From NCBI GenBank assembly GCA_963832895.1, contig CAWHVQ010000010.1, positions 186,001 to 250,000 on the forward strand: a stretch of DNA of 64,000 nucleotides, read 5' to 3'. Position numbers and translations under genes: made by a program. The DNA is from JAMXLO01 sp963832895. GTDB taxonomy: Bacteria > Pseudomonadota > Alphaproteobacteria > Acetobacterales > Acetobacteraceae. This document shows positions 26,668 to 34,359 of this stretch, in pieces; the stretch's first letter is position 1; every line of letters starts with the position of its first letter. The notes under the pieces are model-generated. The model searched no databases, was not told the origin of the DNA, and saw only the letters and a list, made by a program, of their open reading frames with translations.

Positions 26668-27948
26668 TCAACGGACGTTGTCGACCGCGTCCGCAAGGCG
26701 CTTCTGGCCTTCCTCCGGCGTGATGCGATTGTCGTGTGCAAACTCGGTCAGCACGTCGATCATGGCGGCGGTGATCTGGTTGGTCTGCGCCATGTTGTGC
26801 GCCAGGCTCAGGACCACGCGGTTGCTGCGTGCTGCCTCGCCCATCGACCGCGATGCCTCACGCTGCTGGTCGTTGAAGCCCGCAGCCGCAAGGTCGGTGT
26901 CGGTGCGCACCGGGATGGAGCCGGTGATCTGGCAGAACAGCGGACCGAACGCCTTGCTCATCACGATGCTGGCGAGCAGTTTCTGGCCTTCCTGAAACTC
27001 CGGCCGCTTGTTCTCCCAGAACATGAACTCGTCTGAGTTCAGGTCGAACGCGATCTTGCCGTCATCGGCCGGCGCCGGGCCGACCATATAGTCGCTTACC
27101 TGGAACCCGCCGCGCTTGTAGATACCGGCTGCCCAGTCGCCCATCAGCAGCATGCCCATCTCGCCCTTCATGAAACGCGGGACGAAGGTGGTGTAGTCCT
27201 GGCTGGCCGTGCCGGGATCGGACCAGCTGGCCAGCTTGCGGAACTGACGGAATGCGGCCAGCACTTCGGGCCCCTTCAGCGTCTTGTCGTCCAGCTCCAT
27301 CAGCGCCTTGCGATACGCCTCGAGGCTGATACCGCAGAGCGCGATCTCCCACTTCATGCCGTCATCCCATTTGATGCCGCCATTGGCGATCGGGGTGATG
27401 CCGGCCGCCCTCATCTTCTCGGCGATCGCGTTGAACTCCGCCCAGGTGGCGGGCAGTTTGGTCACACCAACCTGGTCGGCTGCCTTCTTGGAGATGAACA
27501 GGCTGTTGATGCGATAGGCCTGCACCGGCAGCGCGATCCAATGGCCATGCGGCTTGCTCAGTCGGGCAAGTTCGGCCGGCACCACAGCCTCATATCCTGC
27601 CGCCTTCACCATCGCATCCAGGTCGACCACCGGCGCGATCTTCGACCATGCTGCAATCTCCGGCCCCTTGACTTGCGATGCAGCCGGCGGATCGCCAGCG
27701 ATGATCTGAGCGCGGAGCTTGTTCATCATCTCGGTGGTGAAGCCGGGCACCGGATTGTGTTCCCACACACCACCCTGCCGGTCGAATTCCTGGCCGAGCG
27801 CCACCATCGCGGCACCGCTCGCCCCCGAGCTCCACTGCGAGATGATGGTCATCCTCGGCTTCACCGGCTGCGCCCGCAGCCGAGTCGTTACGACCGCTGC
27901 GGCGGTGCCGCCCAGCACGGCACGGCGGCCTGGCAGATGGCGCTGCAT
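26668..27948 (-). CDS. Extracellular solute-binding protein, family 1 (copy B)
   Basis: 426 residues. The N-terminus GRRAVLGGTAAAVV with a following RAQ looks like a Tat-type or Sec signal peptide. The mature protein has the family-1 sugar-binding fold with WEHNPVPGFTTEMMNKLRAQ and NGGIKWDDGMKWE stretches. It is a close paralogue of the gene immediately upstream (roughly three-quarters identical by eye), with particularly conserved 3' DNA. ATG at 27948 follows GGGGGAAAC. It delivers substrate to the downstream permeases; the substrate is unknown. Confidence 0.9.
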   Translation of the reverse strand: MQRHLPGRRAVLGGTAAAVVTTRLRAQPVKPRMTIISQWSSGASGAAMVALGQEFDRQGGVWEHNPVPGFTTEMMNKLRAQIIAGDPPAASQVKGPEIAAWSKIAPVVDLDAMVKAAGYEAVVPAELARLSKPHGHWIALPVQAYRINSLFISKKAADQVGVTKLPATWAEFNAIAEKMRAAGITPIANGGIKWDDGMKWEIALCGISLEAYRKALMELDDKTLKGPEVLAAFRQFRKLASWSDPGTASQDYTTFVPRFMKGEMGMLLMGDWAAGIYKRGGFQVSDYMVGPAPADDGKIAFDLNSDEFMFWENKRPEFQEGQKLLASIVMSKAFGPLFCQITGSIPVRTDTDLAAAGFNDQQREASRSMGEAARSNRVVLSLAHNMAQTNQITAAMIDVLTEFAHDNRITPEEGQKRLADAVDNVR

Positions 27949-27991
27949 GTGTTTCCCCCGTGTGCGGCGAGCCCAGACCTCAAGCCCCCAA

Positions 27992-29269
27992 TCAGCGAAC
28001 GTTGTCGACAGCGTCCACCAGGCGCTTCTGGCCCTCCTCCGGCGTGATGCGGTTGTCGTGTACAAACTCGGTCAGCACGTCGATCATCGCCGCGGTGACC
28101 TGGTTGGTCTGCGCCATGTTGTGCGCCAGGCTCAGCAGGACACGGTCGCTCTTCACCGATTCCGCCATCGCCATTGCCGCCTCGCGCTGACCGTCGCTGA
28201 AGCCTTCTGCGGACAGATCGGTATCGGTGCGCACCGGGATCGACCCGGTGATCTGCGAGTACATCGGCCCGAATTCCTTGGCCATCACAATCTTCGCCAG
28301 GAGCTTCTGGCCTTCCTGCAACTCGGGCTGCTTCTCCTGCCAGAAGATGAACTCGTCGGAGTTCAGGTCGAACGCCAGCTTCCCGTCGTCCTGTGGTGCA
28401 GGACCGACAAGGTAGTCGCTGAGCTGGAAGCCCGCATGCTGGAACACGCCCTGCGCCCAGCCGCCCATCAGCAGCATGCCCATCTCGCCCTTCATGTAGC
28501 GTGCCAGGAAGGTGCTGTAGTGCTGGCCAGCGGACCCCGGATCCGACCACTCGCCCAGCTTGCGGAACTGGCGGAATGCGGCAAGCACCTCGGGACCCTT
28601 CAACGTCCTGTCGTCCAGCTGCATCACCGCCTTGCGGTATGCGTCGGGACTGATCCCGCACAGCGCGATCTCCCACTTCATCCCGTCGTCCCACTTCAGG
28701 CCACCGTTCGCCACCGGCGTAATGCCGGCCGCCTTCATCTTCTCGGCCACGGCGTTGAACTCGGCCCAGGTGGCGGGCAGCTTGCTGACGCCTACCTTGT
28801 CCGCCGACTTCTTCGAGATGAACAGCGTGTTGATGCGGTAGGCCTGGATCGGCAGCGCGATCCAATGGCCATAGGGTTTACTGAGACGCACCAGTTCCGC
28901 TGGCACTACGGCTTCGTATCCCGCCGCCTTTACCTGCGCATCGAGGTCCACCGCCGCGCCGATCTTCGACCAGGCGGCGATCTCGGGGCCTTTCAGTTGC
29001 GACGCGGCGGGTGGATCGCCGGCGATGATCTGCGCGCGCAGCTTGTTCATCATCTCGGTGGTGAAGCCGGGCACCGGGTTGTGTTCCCACACACCGCCTT
29101 CCTGCTCGAACCGCTTGCCCAGCGTTGTGATGGCAAGGCCGTCGCTGCCGGCGCTCCATTGCGAGATCACAGTGACCTTGGGCTTCGCACCCTGGGCGCG
29201 CGCAACGCGAGGCGCGGCGAGGATCGCTGCACTGCCCGCGAGCAGGCTTCGGCGGCTGACGACAGGCAT
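27992..29269 (-). CDS. Extracellular solute-binding protein, family 1 (copy A)
   Basis: 425 residues, start ATG 29269 with TTGGAGGAAAC upstream. The signal peptide SRRSLLAGSAAILAAPRVARAQ is Tat-like (SRRSLLAG). It shares nearly all sequence landmarks with copy B, 43 bases downstream, including the C-terminal ITPEEGQKRL region. It is the first gene of the transporter operon, read divergently from the GntR regulator, which probably controls it. Two binding proteins for one permease pair suggest either two related ligands or dosage. Confidence 0.9.
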   Translation of the reverse strand: MPVVSRRSLLAGSAAILAAPRVARAQGAKPKVTVISQWSAGSDGLAITTLGKRFEQEGGVWEHNPVPGFTTEMMNKLRAQIIAGDPPAASQLKGPEIAAWSKIGAAVDLDAQVKAAGYEAVVPAELVRLSKPYGHWIALPIQAYRINTLFISKKSADKVGVSKLPATWAEFNAVAEKMKAAGITPVANGGLKWDDGMKWEIALCGISPDAYRKAVMQLDDRTLKGPEVLAAFRQFRKLGEWSDPGSAGQHYSTFLARYMKGEMGMLLMGGWAQGVFQHAGFQLSDYLVGPAPQDDGKLAFDLNSDEFIFWQEKQPELQEGQKLLAKIVMAKEFGPMYSQITGSIPVRTDTDLSAEGFSDGQREAAMAMAESVKSDRVLLSLAHNMAQTNQVTAAMIDVLTEFVHDNRITPEEGQKRLVDAVDNVR

Positions 29270-29371
29270 GGTCCGTTTCCTCCAACTTGGCCTTCGTGCG
29301 GCAAGCGCATCGCGCGCCGGCGGACTTGCCCGAGTTGAAGCAGAAGATGGGCGGCATGGCAATCCGATGTT

Positions 29372-29386
29372 ATATGTTATACGAAA
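29372..29386. promoter_or_regulatory. AT-rich divergent promoter with GT-N3-AC operator-like core
   Basis: The stretch tatatgttatacgaa stands out as AT-rich in a GC-rich setting. Its GTtatAC core (29376-29382) matches the GT-N3-AC core of FadR-subfamily operators, although the flanks are imperfect. It lies between the binding-protein operon and the GntR-family gene, where such a regulator would bind. Confidence 0.4.
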
Positions 29387-29424
29387 TTTTGCCTGCCGCT
29401 CCGAAAACGAGAGGGAACACCGCT

Positions 29425-30114
29425 TTGTTGGTCAAGGAAGGGCTCGGGGCGCAGGTCTACCAGCACCTGCGGCACGACCTCATGGTCGGGCGCTATGAGC
29501 CGGGCCAAAAGCTGAAGTTGCGCGATCTCGCCGAAACCTTGGGAACCAGCGTGACACCGGTGAGGGAAGCGCTGGCCCGCCTGATATCCGACCTGGTGTT
29601 GGTGCAGATCGACTACCGCTCGGTGTGCGTCGCGGTCATGGACCTGGGGCGGTTTGACGAAGTCCGCGAGTTGCGGCTGATGCTTGAAGGCAGTGGCGCC
29701 GAGCGTGCGGCTGAATGCGCAGCGCCCGCGGATATCGATGACCTGAGAACAATCCACACGCGGCTGGTCGACGCGCGTAGACGCGACTGCTATCCGGATA
29801 TCCTGCTGGCGAACCAGCAATTCCATCTGAGCCTTTGCCGGGCTGCTCGCATGCCTGTGCTATTGGGGTTGGTGGAGGCACTCTGGGTGCAGTGCGGACC
29901 GCTGATGCACGGGATGACGCGCTGGCCTGCCGTCAGGCCGAAAAAGCATCCGCATGTTGCCATCATCGAGGCGTTGCAAGTCCGCGACGGCACCTCGGCG
30001 CGGGAGTCGCTGCAGCACGATATAATGATGTCCACCAATGCCCTGCGTCGCTACCTCACGAGCCACGCCGAACGCCCGGAATGGGCCAGGCGATCCCTAC
30101 CGGTAGAAGCGTAA
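29425..30114 (+). CDS. GntR-family (FadR/FCD) transcriptional regulator
   Basis: About 229 residues from the TTG at 29425, which has GAGAGGGA eight bases upstream; in-frame ATGs at 29347, 29356 and 29374 are alternatives, but the first two lack good ribosome sites. The winged helix lies at residues ~15-75 (LRDLAETLGTSVTPVREALARL). The C-terminal helical FCD ligand domain contains the ELRLMLEGSGAERAA and NQQFHLSLCRAA stretches that supply metal or ligand contacts. It likely represses the divergent CUT1 transporter operon and responds to the imported compound or a product of it. Confidence 0.85.
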   Translation: MLVKEGLGAQVYQHLRHDLMVGRYEPGQKLKLRDLAETLGTSVTPVREALARLISDLVLVQIDYRSVCVAVMDLGRFDEVRELRLMLEGSGAERAAECAAPADIDDLRTIHTRLVDARRRDCYPDILLANQQFHLSLCRAARMPVLLGLVEALWVQCGPLMHGMTRWPAVRPKKHPHVAIIEALQVRDGTSARESLQHDIMMSTNALRRYLTSHAERPEWARRSLPVEA

Positions 30115-30391
30115 CGCGGGTTTGCCCGTTCCAGTGGCGAATTGCCGCTTCGCGAAGCGGCCTGTCATTCGACGATCGAGGCGGACCCTCCCAAAAGAGT
30201 CGCTATCTGCCATTGATAAGCTCCAGAAACGAACGTCGGCTTGTCGCCTTCGTGCATACTGAAGCGGCCATTCCGCTTCCGGCCAGAATCGGCCCTCAGC
30301 CGACCGTCCGCACCAGGACCTGTGCTAGAGCAGGACGAATTTGGTCGGGTGCACGTCTGCCCTGGTTCTGCGCAGCGCGGTCTGTCCGACC
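30115..30391. other. Intergenic region without a recognisable gene
   Basis: Between the GntR gene and the repeat-bounded GxxExxY cassette I see no convincing coding region. It holds one perfect 18-base palindrome (30144-30161) close to the regulator stop; the rest shows no repeats or motifs I recognise. Confidence 0.6.
30144..30161 (+). terminator. Perfect 18-bp palindrome, possible terminator of the GntR gene
   Basis: gccgcttcgcgaagcggc is self-complementary throughout and starts 30 bases after the regulator stop codon. There is no T-tract after it, so it may be a Rho-dependent pause structure or a protein-binding site rather than an intrinsic terminator. Confidence 0.35.
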
Positions 30392-30442
30392 GCAAGGAAA
30401 ATGGAACCGCAAATCACGCAGAACACGCAAAAGGCGCCGGTG
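30392..30442 (+). repeat. Left inverted-repeat arm flanking the GxxExxY gene
   Basis: This 51-base arm matches the reverse complement of 30819-30870. Over the first 40 positions I count three mismatches, followed by a one-base indel and a shared gccggtg end. It ends two bases before the stop codon of the enclosed leftward gene. Read rightward it carries an ATG (30401) and would encode MEPQITQNTQ, mirroring the N-terminus of the enclosed protein. Confidence 0.85.
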
Positions 30443-30444
30443 CC

Positions 30445-30861
30445 TTACAGGGCCAGGACGATGCGTTTGATCTCAAGCCGAGGCTTGCCGAAGTTGAATA
30501 GCAGGCAGAGATGCAAGCCTGTGGCTTTCAGATAATTCAGGCACTGCGCGCGATGAATCTCGTCTATCGCCTTGGCTACCTTCAATTCGACGAGGACGAC
30601 GTGTTCGACGAGCAGGTCAACAGTATATTCCCCGACCACGATCCCATTGTATCGAACGACCATGGGATGTTGTTGCGAGACCGCGAGCCCAGAATTGCGG
30701 AGCTCGTGCACCAATGCGTTTTCATAGACCTTCTCAAGGAATCCGGTTCCCAGCGCGTGGAGCACCGTCAGGGCGCCGCCAATGATTCGTTTGGACAGGA
30801 GGTTAACCCTGTCCTCGCCACCGGCATCCATTTGCGTGTTTTGCGTGTTTTGCGGTTCCAA
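30445..30861 (-). CDS. GxxExxY protein (PD-(D/E)XK nuclease-like)
   Basis: 138 residues from a TTG at 30861 inside the right repeat arm; an in-frame ATG at 30831 would give 128 residues. The family hallmark is present as GFLEKVY (G-x-x-E-x-x-Y). The nuclease-like core shows GEYTVDLLV and VLVELKV (Asp...Glu-x-Lys), and the C-terminal NYLKATGLHLCLLFNFGKPRLEIKRI block is typical. The biochemical role of this small, often multicopy family is not established. The gene is bounded almost exactly by an inverted repeat, suggesting a self-contained mobile cassette. Confidence 0.87.
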   Translation of the reverse strand: MEPQNTQNTQMDAGGEDRVNLLSKRIIGGALTVLHALGTGFLEKVYENALVHELRNSGLAVSQQHPMVVRYNGIVVGEYTVDLLVEHVVLVELKVAKAIDEIHRAQCLNYLKATGLHLCLLFNFGKPRLEIKRIVLAL

Positions 30862-30870
30862 TTTCCTTGC
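30819..30870 (-). repeat. Right inverted-repeat arm, built of 9-bp units
   Basis: On the minus strand this arm contains CGCAAAACA twice in tandem followed by CGCAAATGG, a period-9 pattern. It includes the TTG that starts the longer form of the GxxExxY protein and encodes its MEPQNTQNTQ leader. The counterpart arm is at 30392-30442, giving a 479-base unit. Confidence 0.85.
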
Positions 30871-30938
30871 TTACTGCCGGCACAACCTTTCCGATTGATT
30901 GACGCCAGCAAATCACGCGAGCACCGGATGAACATGCG

Positions 30939-31706
30939 TCACATCGCCGTCATACCACCGTCCACGAACAGCAGGGCGCCGGTGACGTAGGAAGCATCAT
31001 CGGAGGCCAAAAACAGGATCGCGGCAGCGACTTCCTCGGCCCTGCCCGGCCGCTTCAGCATGGTGCCTTGTGCGGCGCGGGCGTTGTACTGCTCAACGGT
31101 CTCGCCGGCCGCCGCGATGCGACGCTCATGGAAGGGCGTGAAGATCGGGCCAGGGCCGACGGCGTTCACACGAATGCCCTCGGCTGAGTGGTCGGCGGCG
31201 AGCGCCCGCGTCAAGCCAGCGATCGCGGCCTTGGTGGTGTCGTACTGCAGGTTGCCGCCGCCCGCGACGACAGAACGCACAGAGGCGGTGTTAACGATGG
31301 CGCCGCCTTTGTTGCGGCGCATCAGCGGAACCGCCGCCTTGGCACAGAAGGCGTAGCTCATCAGGTTGACGCTGAGGATCTCGTTCCAGCTCGCGGCACT
31401 CGCCTCGTCTATCTTCTCGTATTTACGGATGCCGGCATTGTTCACCAGGATGTCGAGGCGCCCGAATTTTTCCCCGACACCGTTGACGAAGCCGAGGCAT
31501 GCGGCCTCGGTACCAACGTCAGCCTGCGTGAAGGCGACCTTGGCGCCGGCGGCCTCGAGCTCGGCCGCCACGCGCTGGCCCCGCTCGCCGTCCCGATCGC
31601 AGAATGCCACGCTCGCACCCTCGGCGACGAAACGCCTGACCGTCGCCTCGCCGATCCCCGATGCCCCGCCCGTCACCGCTGCGACCTTGCCGTCGAGCCT
31701 TCCCAT
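30939..31706 (-). CDS. SDR-family oxidoreductase
   Basis: 255 residues. Motifs are TGGASGIGEA for the cofactor, NNAG, NTASVRS with the active-site Ser, and YDTTK for Tyr and Lys; the C-terminus has GALLFVDGGMTAM. The ATG at 31706 is preferred because AAAGGTGG lies upstream; a GTG at 31715 is also in frame. It is a cytoplasmic alcohol/ketone oxidoreductase of unknown substrate, downstream of the CoA-transferase gene on the same strand with a hairpin between them. Confidence 0.9.
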   Translation of the reverse strand: MGRLDGKVAAVTGGASGIGEATVRRFVAEGASVAFCDRDGERGQRVAAELEAAGAKVAFTQADVGTEAACLGFVNGVGEKFGRLDILVNNAGIRKYEKIDEASAASWNEILSVNLMSYAFCAKAAVPLMRRNKGGAIVNTASVRSVVAGGGNLQYDTTKAAIAGLTRALAADHSAEGIRVNAVGPGPIFTPFHERRIAAAGETVEQYNARAAQGTMLKRPGRAEEVAAAILFLASDDASYVTGALLFVDGGMTAM

Positions 31707-31766
31707 GTTCGCCACCTTTCATTGCATTAGGAAACGCCGACCTGAACAGGCTGCGGAAACCTCAGG

Positions 31767-31783
31767 CGTCCGCTTTGCGGACG
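31767..31783. terminator. Hairpin between the CoA-transferase and SDR genes
   Basis: cgtccgc-ttt-gcggacg forms a seven-base-pair stem with a three-base loop, 27 bases past the CaiB stop. No U-tract follows in either direction, so termination is possible but not assured. Confidence 0.35.
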
Positions 31784-31809
31784 TTCCGCGGCCCTACAGA
31801 GCCGGCGCC

Positions 31810-33009
31810 TCAAACGATCCCGTCGCGACGCAACTCGCCGACCGCGTCGGCGTCGAGGCCAAGCCAGTCGCCAAGCACTTCGCCGGTGTGCTCCCCAAGC
31901 AGCGGCGCCGGCTTGACTTCTGTCGGGACACCATCGAAGCGAACCGGCCAGGTGGGCATCGTCATCTCGCGTTCACCGTGCTTCATCGTTTGCAGAATGC
32001 CGCGCTCACGGAAGCTCGGCTCGTTGGTCAGTTCCATCGAATCGAGCACGGCGCCGGCCGGTACGCCGACCCCGCTCAACTGCGTCATCGCCTCCTGCTT
32101 CGTGCGCTGCCGCGTCCAACCGGAGACGATCTCGTCGACCTCCGCCTCGCATTTCAAACGGGCCTCGGGAGTGTCATAGCGCGGGTCACCGATCAGGTCT
32201 TCGCGTCCGATCAGCTTCAACAGGCGAGGCCAGTGCTCGGGGTTGGCGCGGCTGGTCAGCAGGTAGACGTAATCATTGGGGCCGCCCGGCTTGCACGGAT
32301 AGATCCCGCCCGGTGGATTGTCGCTCGGCCGCCGCCGTGGCGCCGCTTTGCCAGTGCGCGCCTGCGTGATGAACGCGCCGCGGCTGTAATGCATAACGGA
32401 ATCCTGCATCGCCACCTGCAGTCGCCGGCCTTTGCCGGTGCGCGCACGATCGAACAGCGCGCTGACAATGCTGAACGCCAGCAACATGCCGGTGCCGGTG
32501 TCGCCGATCGTCGGGCCAGGCTTGATCGGTCTGCCGTCGCGCTCGCCCGTGATGCTCATCGCCCCGCCCGCCGCCTGTGCGATCGGGTCGAAGGACAGGC
32601 CCTTCTCGTACGGGCTGCCGTCGCCGAAGCCCTTGACCTGCGCATAGATGATGTTCGGATTGATCGCACTGACGACGTCATAACCGAGCCCGAGGCGCTC
32701 GACCGCGCCGGGGGCGAAATTCTCGGTGAAGACATCGGCCTGCTTCACCATCTCCTTGACCAGCGCCAGGCCGCGGTCCGATTTCAGGTTGACCGTGATC
32801 GACCGCTTGTTGGCGTTGTACATCATGAAATAGTAAGCATCGCCAAAGCCTGTCCGACCGGCTTCACCGCCCTTCGGATTTTCCACCTTCGCGATATCGG
32901 CGCCCATCCAGGCGAGTGCCTCGGTGCAGGTCGTGCCCGCCTCGAACTGTGTAAGGTCGAGTACGCGAATGCCGGCCAGGCAACCAGGTGATACAGGAGT
33001 TATGTTCAT
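31810..33009 (-). CDS. CaiB/BaiF family (type III) CoA-transferase
   Basis: 399 residues. Landmarks include VLDLTQFEAGTTCTEALAW and GADIAKVE at the N-terminus, NANKRSITVNLKS, and DVFTENFAPGAVERLGLGYD, all typical of formyl-CoA/carnitine CoA-transferase relatives. The enzyme moves CoA between carboxylic acids. The ATG at 33009 follows GGGAGGTC. It is divergent from the deacetylase-like operon across a 132-base gap. Confidence 0.9.
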   Translation of the reverse strand: MNITPVSPGCLAGIRVLDLTQFEAGTTCTEALAWMGADIAKVENPKGGEAGRTGFGDAYYFMMYNANKRSITVNLKSDRGLALVKEMVKQADVFTENFAPGAVERLGLGYDVVSAINPNIIYAQVKGFGDGSPYEKGLSFDPIAQAAGGAMSITGERDGRPIKPGPTIGDTGTGMLLAFSIVSALFDRARTGKGRRLQVAMQDSVMHYSRGAFITQARTGKAAPRRRPSDNPPGGIYPCKPGGPNDYVYLLTSRANPEHWPRLLKLIGREDLIGDPRYDTPEARLKCEAEVDEIVSGWTRQRTKQEAMTQLSGVGVPAGAVLDSMELTNEPSFRERGILQTMKHGEREMTMPTWPVRFDGVPTEVKPAPLLGEHTGEVLGDWLGLDADAVGELRRDGIV

Positions 33010-33141
33010 TGTGACCTCCCTTTCGGGAAGCACGTTATCACCTTCACAGGCGGCAAGCTATTCGGTCGCCCATTCGCGCCGCACGCGTCTTCATATCGCC
33101 CGCTCGGTCTGCCAATCTTCTGTCGGCGAAGGGGACAAATC

Positions 33142-34023
33142 ATGGCGAAAGAAATACTTTGTGGCTTCGGCATCGACGTTGATGCGGTCGCCGGCTGGCT
33201 CGGCTCCTACGGCGGTGAGGATTCGCCCGACGATATTTCGCGCGGGCTCTTCGCGGGCGAGGTCGGGTCACCCCGCCTGCTGAAGCTTTTCGAGCGGTTC
33301 GGCATCAAGACGACCTGGTTCATTCCTGGCCACTCGATCGAAACCTTCCCGGAGCAGATGCGGGCGGTCGCCGATGCCGGCCACGAAATCGGCATTCACG
33401 GCTATTCGCACGAGAACCCGATCGAGATGACACGCGAGCAGGAAACTGCGGTGCTCGACAAATGCATCGACCTCGTGACCAGGCTTTCCGGCAGGCGCCC
33501 GACCGGCTACGTCGCACCGTGGTGGGAGTTCTCGACTGTCAGCAACGAACTGCTGCTGGAACGCGGCATCAAGTACGATCACTCGCTGATGCATAACGAC
33601 TTCACGCCCTATTACGTGCGCGTCGGCGATAGCTGGACCAAGATCGACTACTCGGGAAAGCCCGGCGACTGGATGGTGCCGCTGCAGCGCGGGCACGAGA
33701 CGGACCTGATAGAGATCCCGGCGTCGTGGTATCTCGATGATCTGCCGCCGATGATGTTCATCAAGAAGTCGCCGAACAGCCATGGCTTCGTCAACCCGCG
33801 CGATATCGAGCAGATCTGGCGCGACCAGTTCGACTGGGTGTATCGCGAGATGGACTATGCCGTGTTTCCGATCACGATCCATCCAGACGTTTCCGGCCGA
33901 CCTCAGGTATTGCTGATGCTTGAGCGTCCGTATGCCCACATGATCCGGCACCCCGGCGTGAGATTCGTCACCATGAACGAAATGGCCGACGACTTCGCCA
34001 GGCGCTTTCCGCGCGCGAAGTAG
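33142..34023 (+). CDS. Polysaccharide deacetylase/cyclic-imidase-like metalloenzyme (PuuE/HpPgdA type)
   Basis: 293 residues of the NodB-fold CE4 superfamily. Metal-binding residues are visible in GFGIDVDAV (Asp pair) and IHGYSHENP (His-x3-His), and the GYVAPWWEFS motif lines the active site. The absence of a signal peptide and the match to the PuuE/H. pylori PgdA/cyclic imidase branch favour a cytoplasmic amide or cyclic-imide hydrolase over a cell-wall deacetylase; this is an inference. The start at 33142 has GGGGAC upstream. It heads a rightward operon that includes a CobW GTPase. Confidence 0.85.
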   Translation: MAKEILCGFGIDVDAVAGWLGSYGGEDSPDDISRGLFAGEVGSPRLLKLFERFGIKTTWFIPGHSIETFPEQMRAVADAGHEIGIHGYSHENPIEMTREQETAVLDKCIDLVTRLSGRRPTGYVAPWWEFSTVSNELLLERGIKYDHSLMHNDFTPYYVRVGDSWTKIDYSGKPGDWMVPLQRGHETDLIEIPASWYLDDLPPMMFIKKSPNSHGFVNPRDIEQIWRDQFDWVYREMDYAVFPITIHPDVSGRPQVLLMLERPYAHMIRHPGVRFVTMNEMADDFARRFPRAK

Positions 34024-34029
34024 CCGCAC

Positions 34030-34359
34030 ATGTGTTCGCTATGCGGCGTGCTCGGTGGCAACGAGCACTGGGCGGAGGCGGTCGCGCGGCCCGGCGTGTA
34101 CACGCGCAACGTCGATGTCGTCGAACGCCGGCGTGAGCGCAGGAACCGGCTGCGCCTCGCCAATGCGGTCCTGGCGCAGTTCGGCATGGCTCTTTCGGAT
34201 TGGCAAGGCAGTTCATTCCTGTTGTCGACGCGTACCGGCAAGACGGAGATCATCGCCGATCTCGGCCATTTGTGGCCGGCGGCGGAACGGCTTTCCGGCC
34301 ATCTCTGCGATCCCTTGGCGCTGCCGGTGATCGAGCGCCTGGAGCAACGCCATGGCTGA
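34030..34359 (+). CDS. Small CxxC protein of unknown function, CobW-associated
   Basis: 109 residues beginning MCSLCG, so a CxxC pair is at the very N-terminus; a third Cys is near residue 93 in HLCDPLAL. The middle is Arg-rich (VERRRERRNRLRL) and helical, and the rest contains a DWQGSSFLLST stretch. I recall similar short proteins beside CobW genes in related bacteria but know no function. Its stop overlaps the CobW start (ATGGCTGA), and it begins six bases after the deacetylase stop, so the three are co-translated. A metal-carrier or sensor role is a reasonable guess. Confidence 0.7.
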   Translation: MCSLCGVLGGNEHWAEAVARPGVYTRNVDVVERRRERRNRLRLANAVLAQFGMALSDWQGSSFLLSTRTGKTEIIADLGHLWPAAERLSGHLCDPLALPVIERLEQRHG

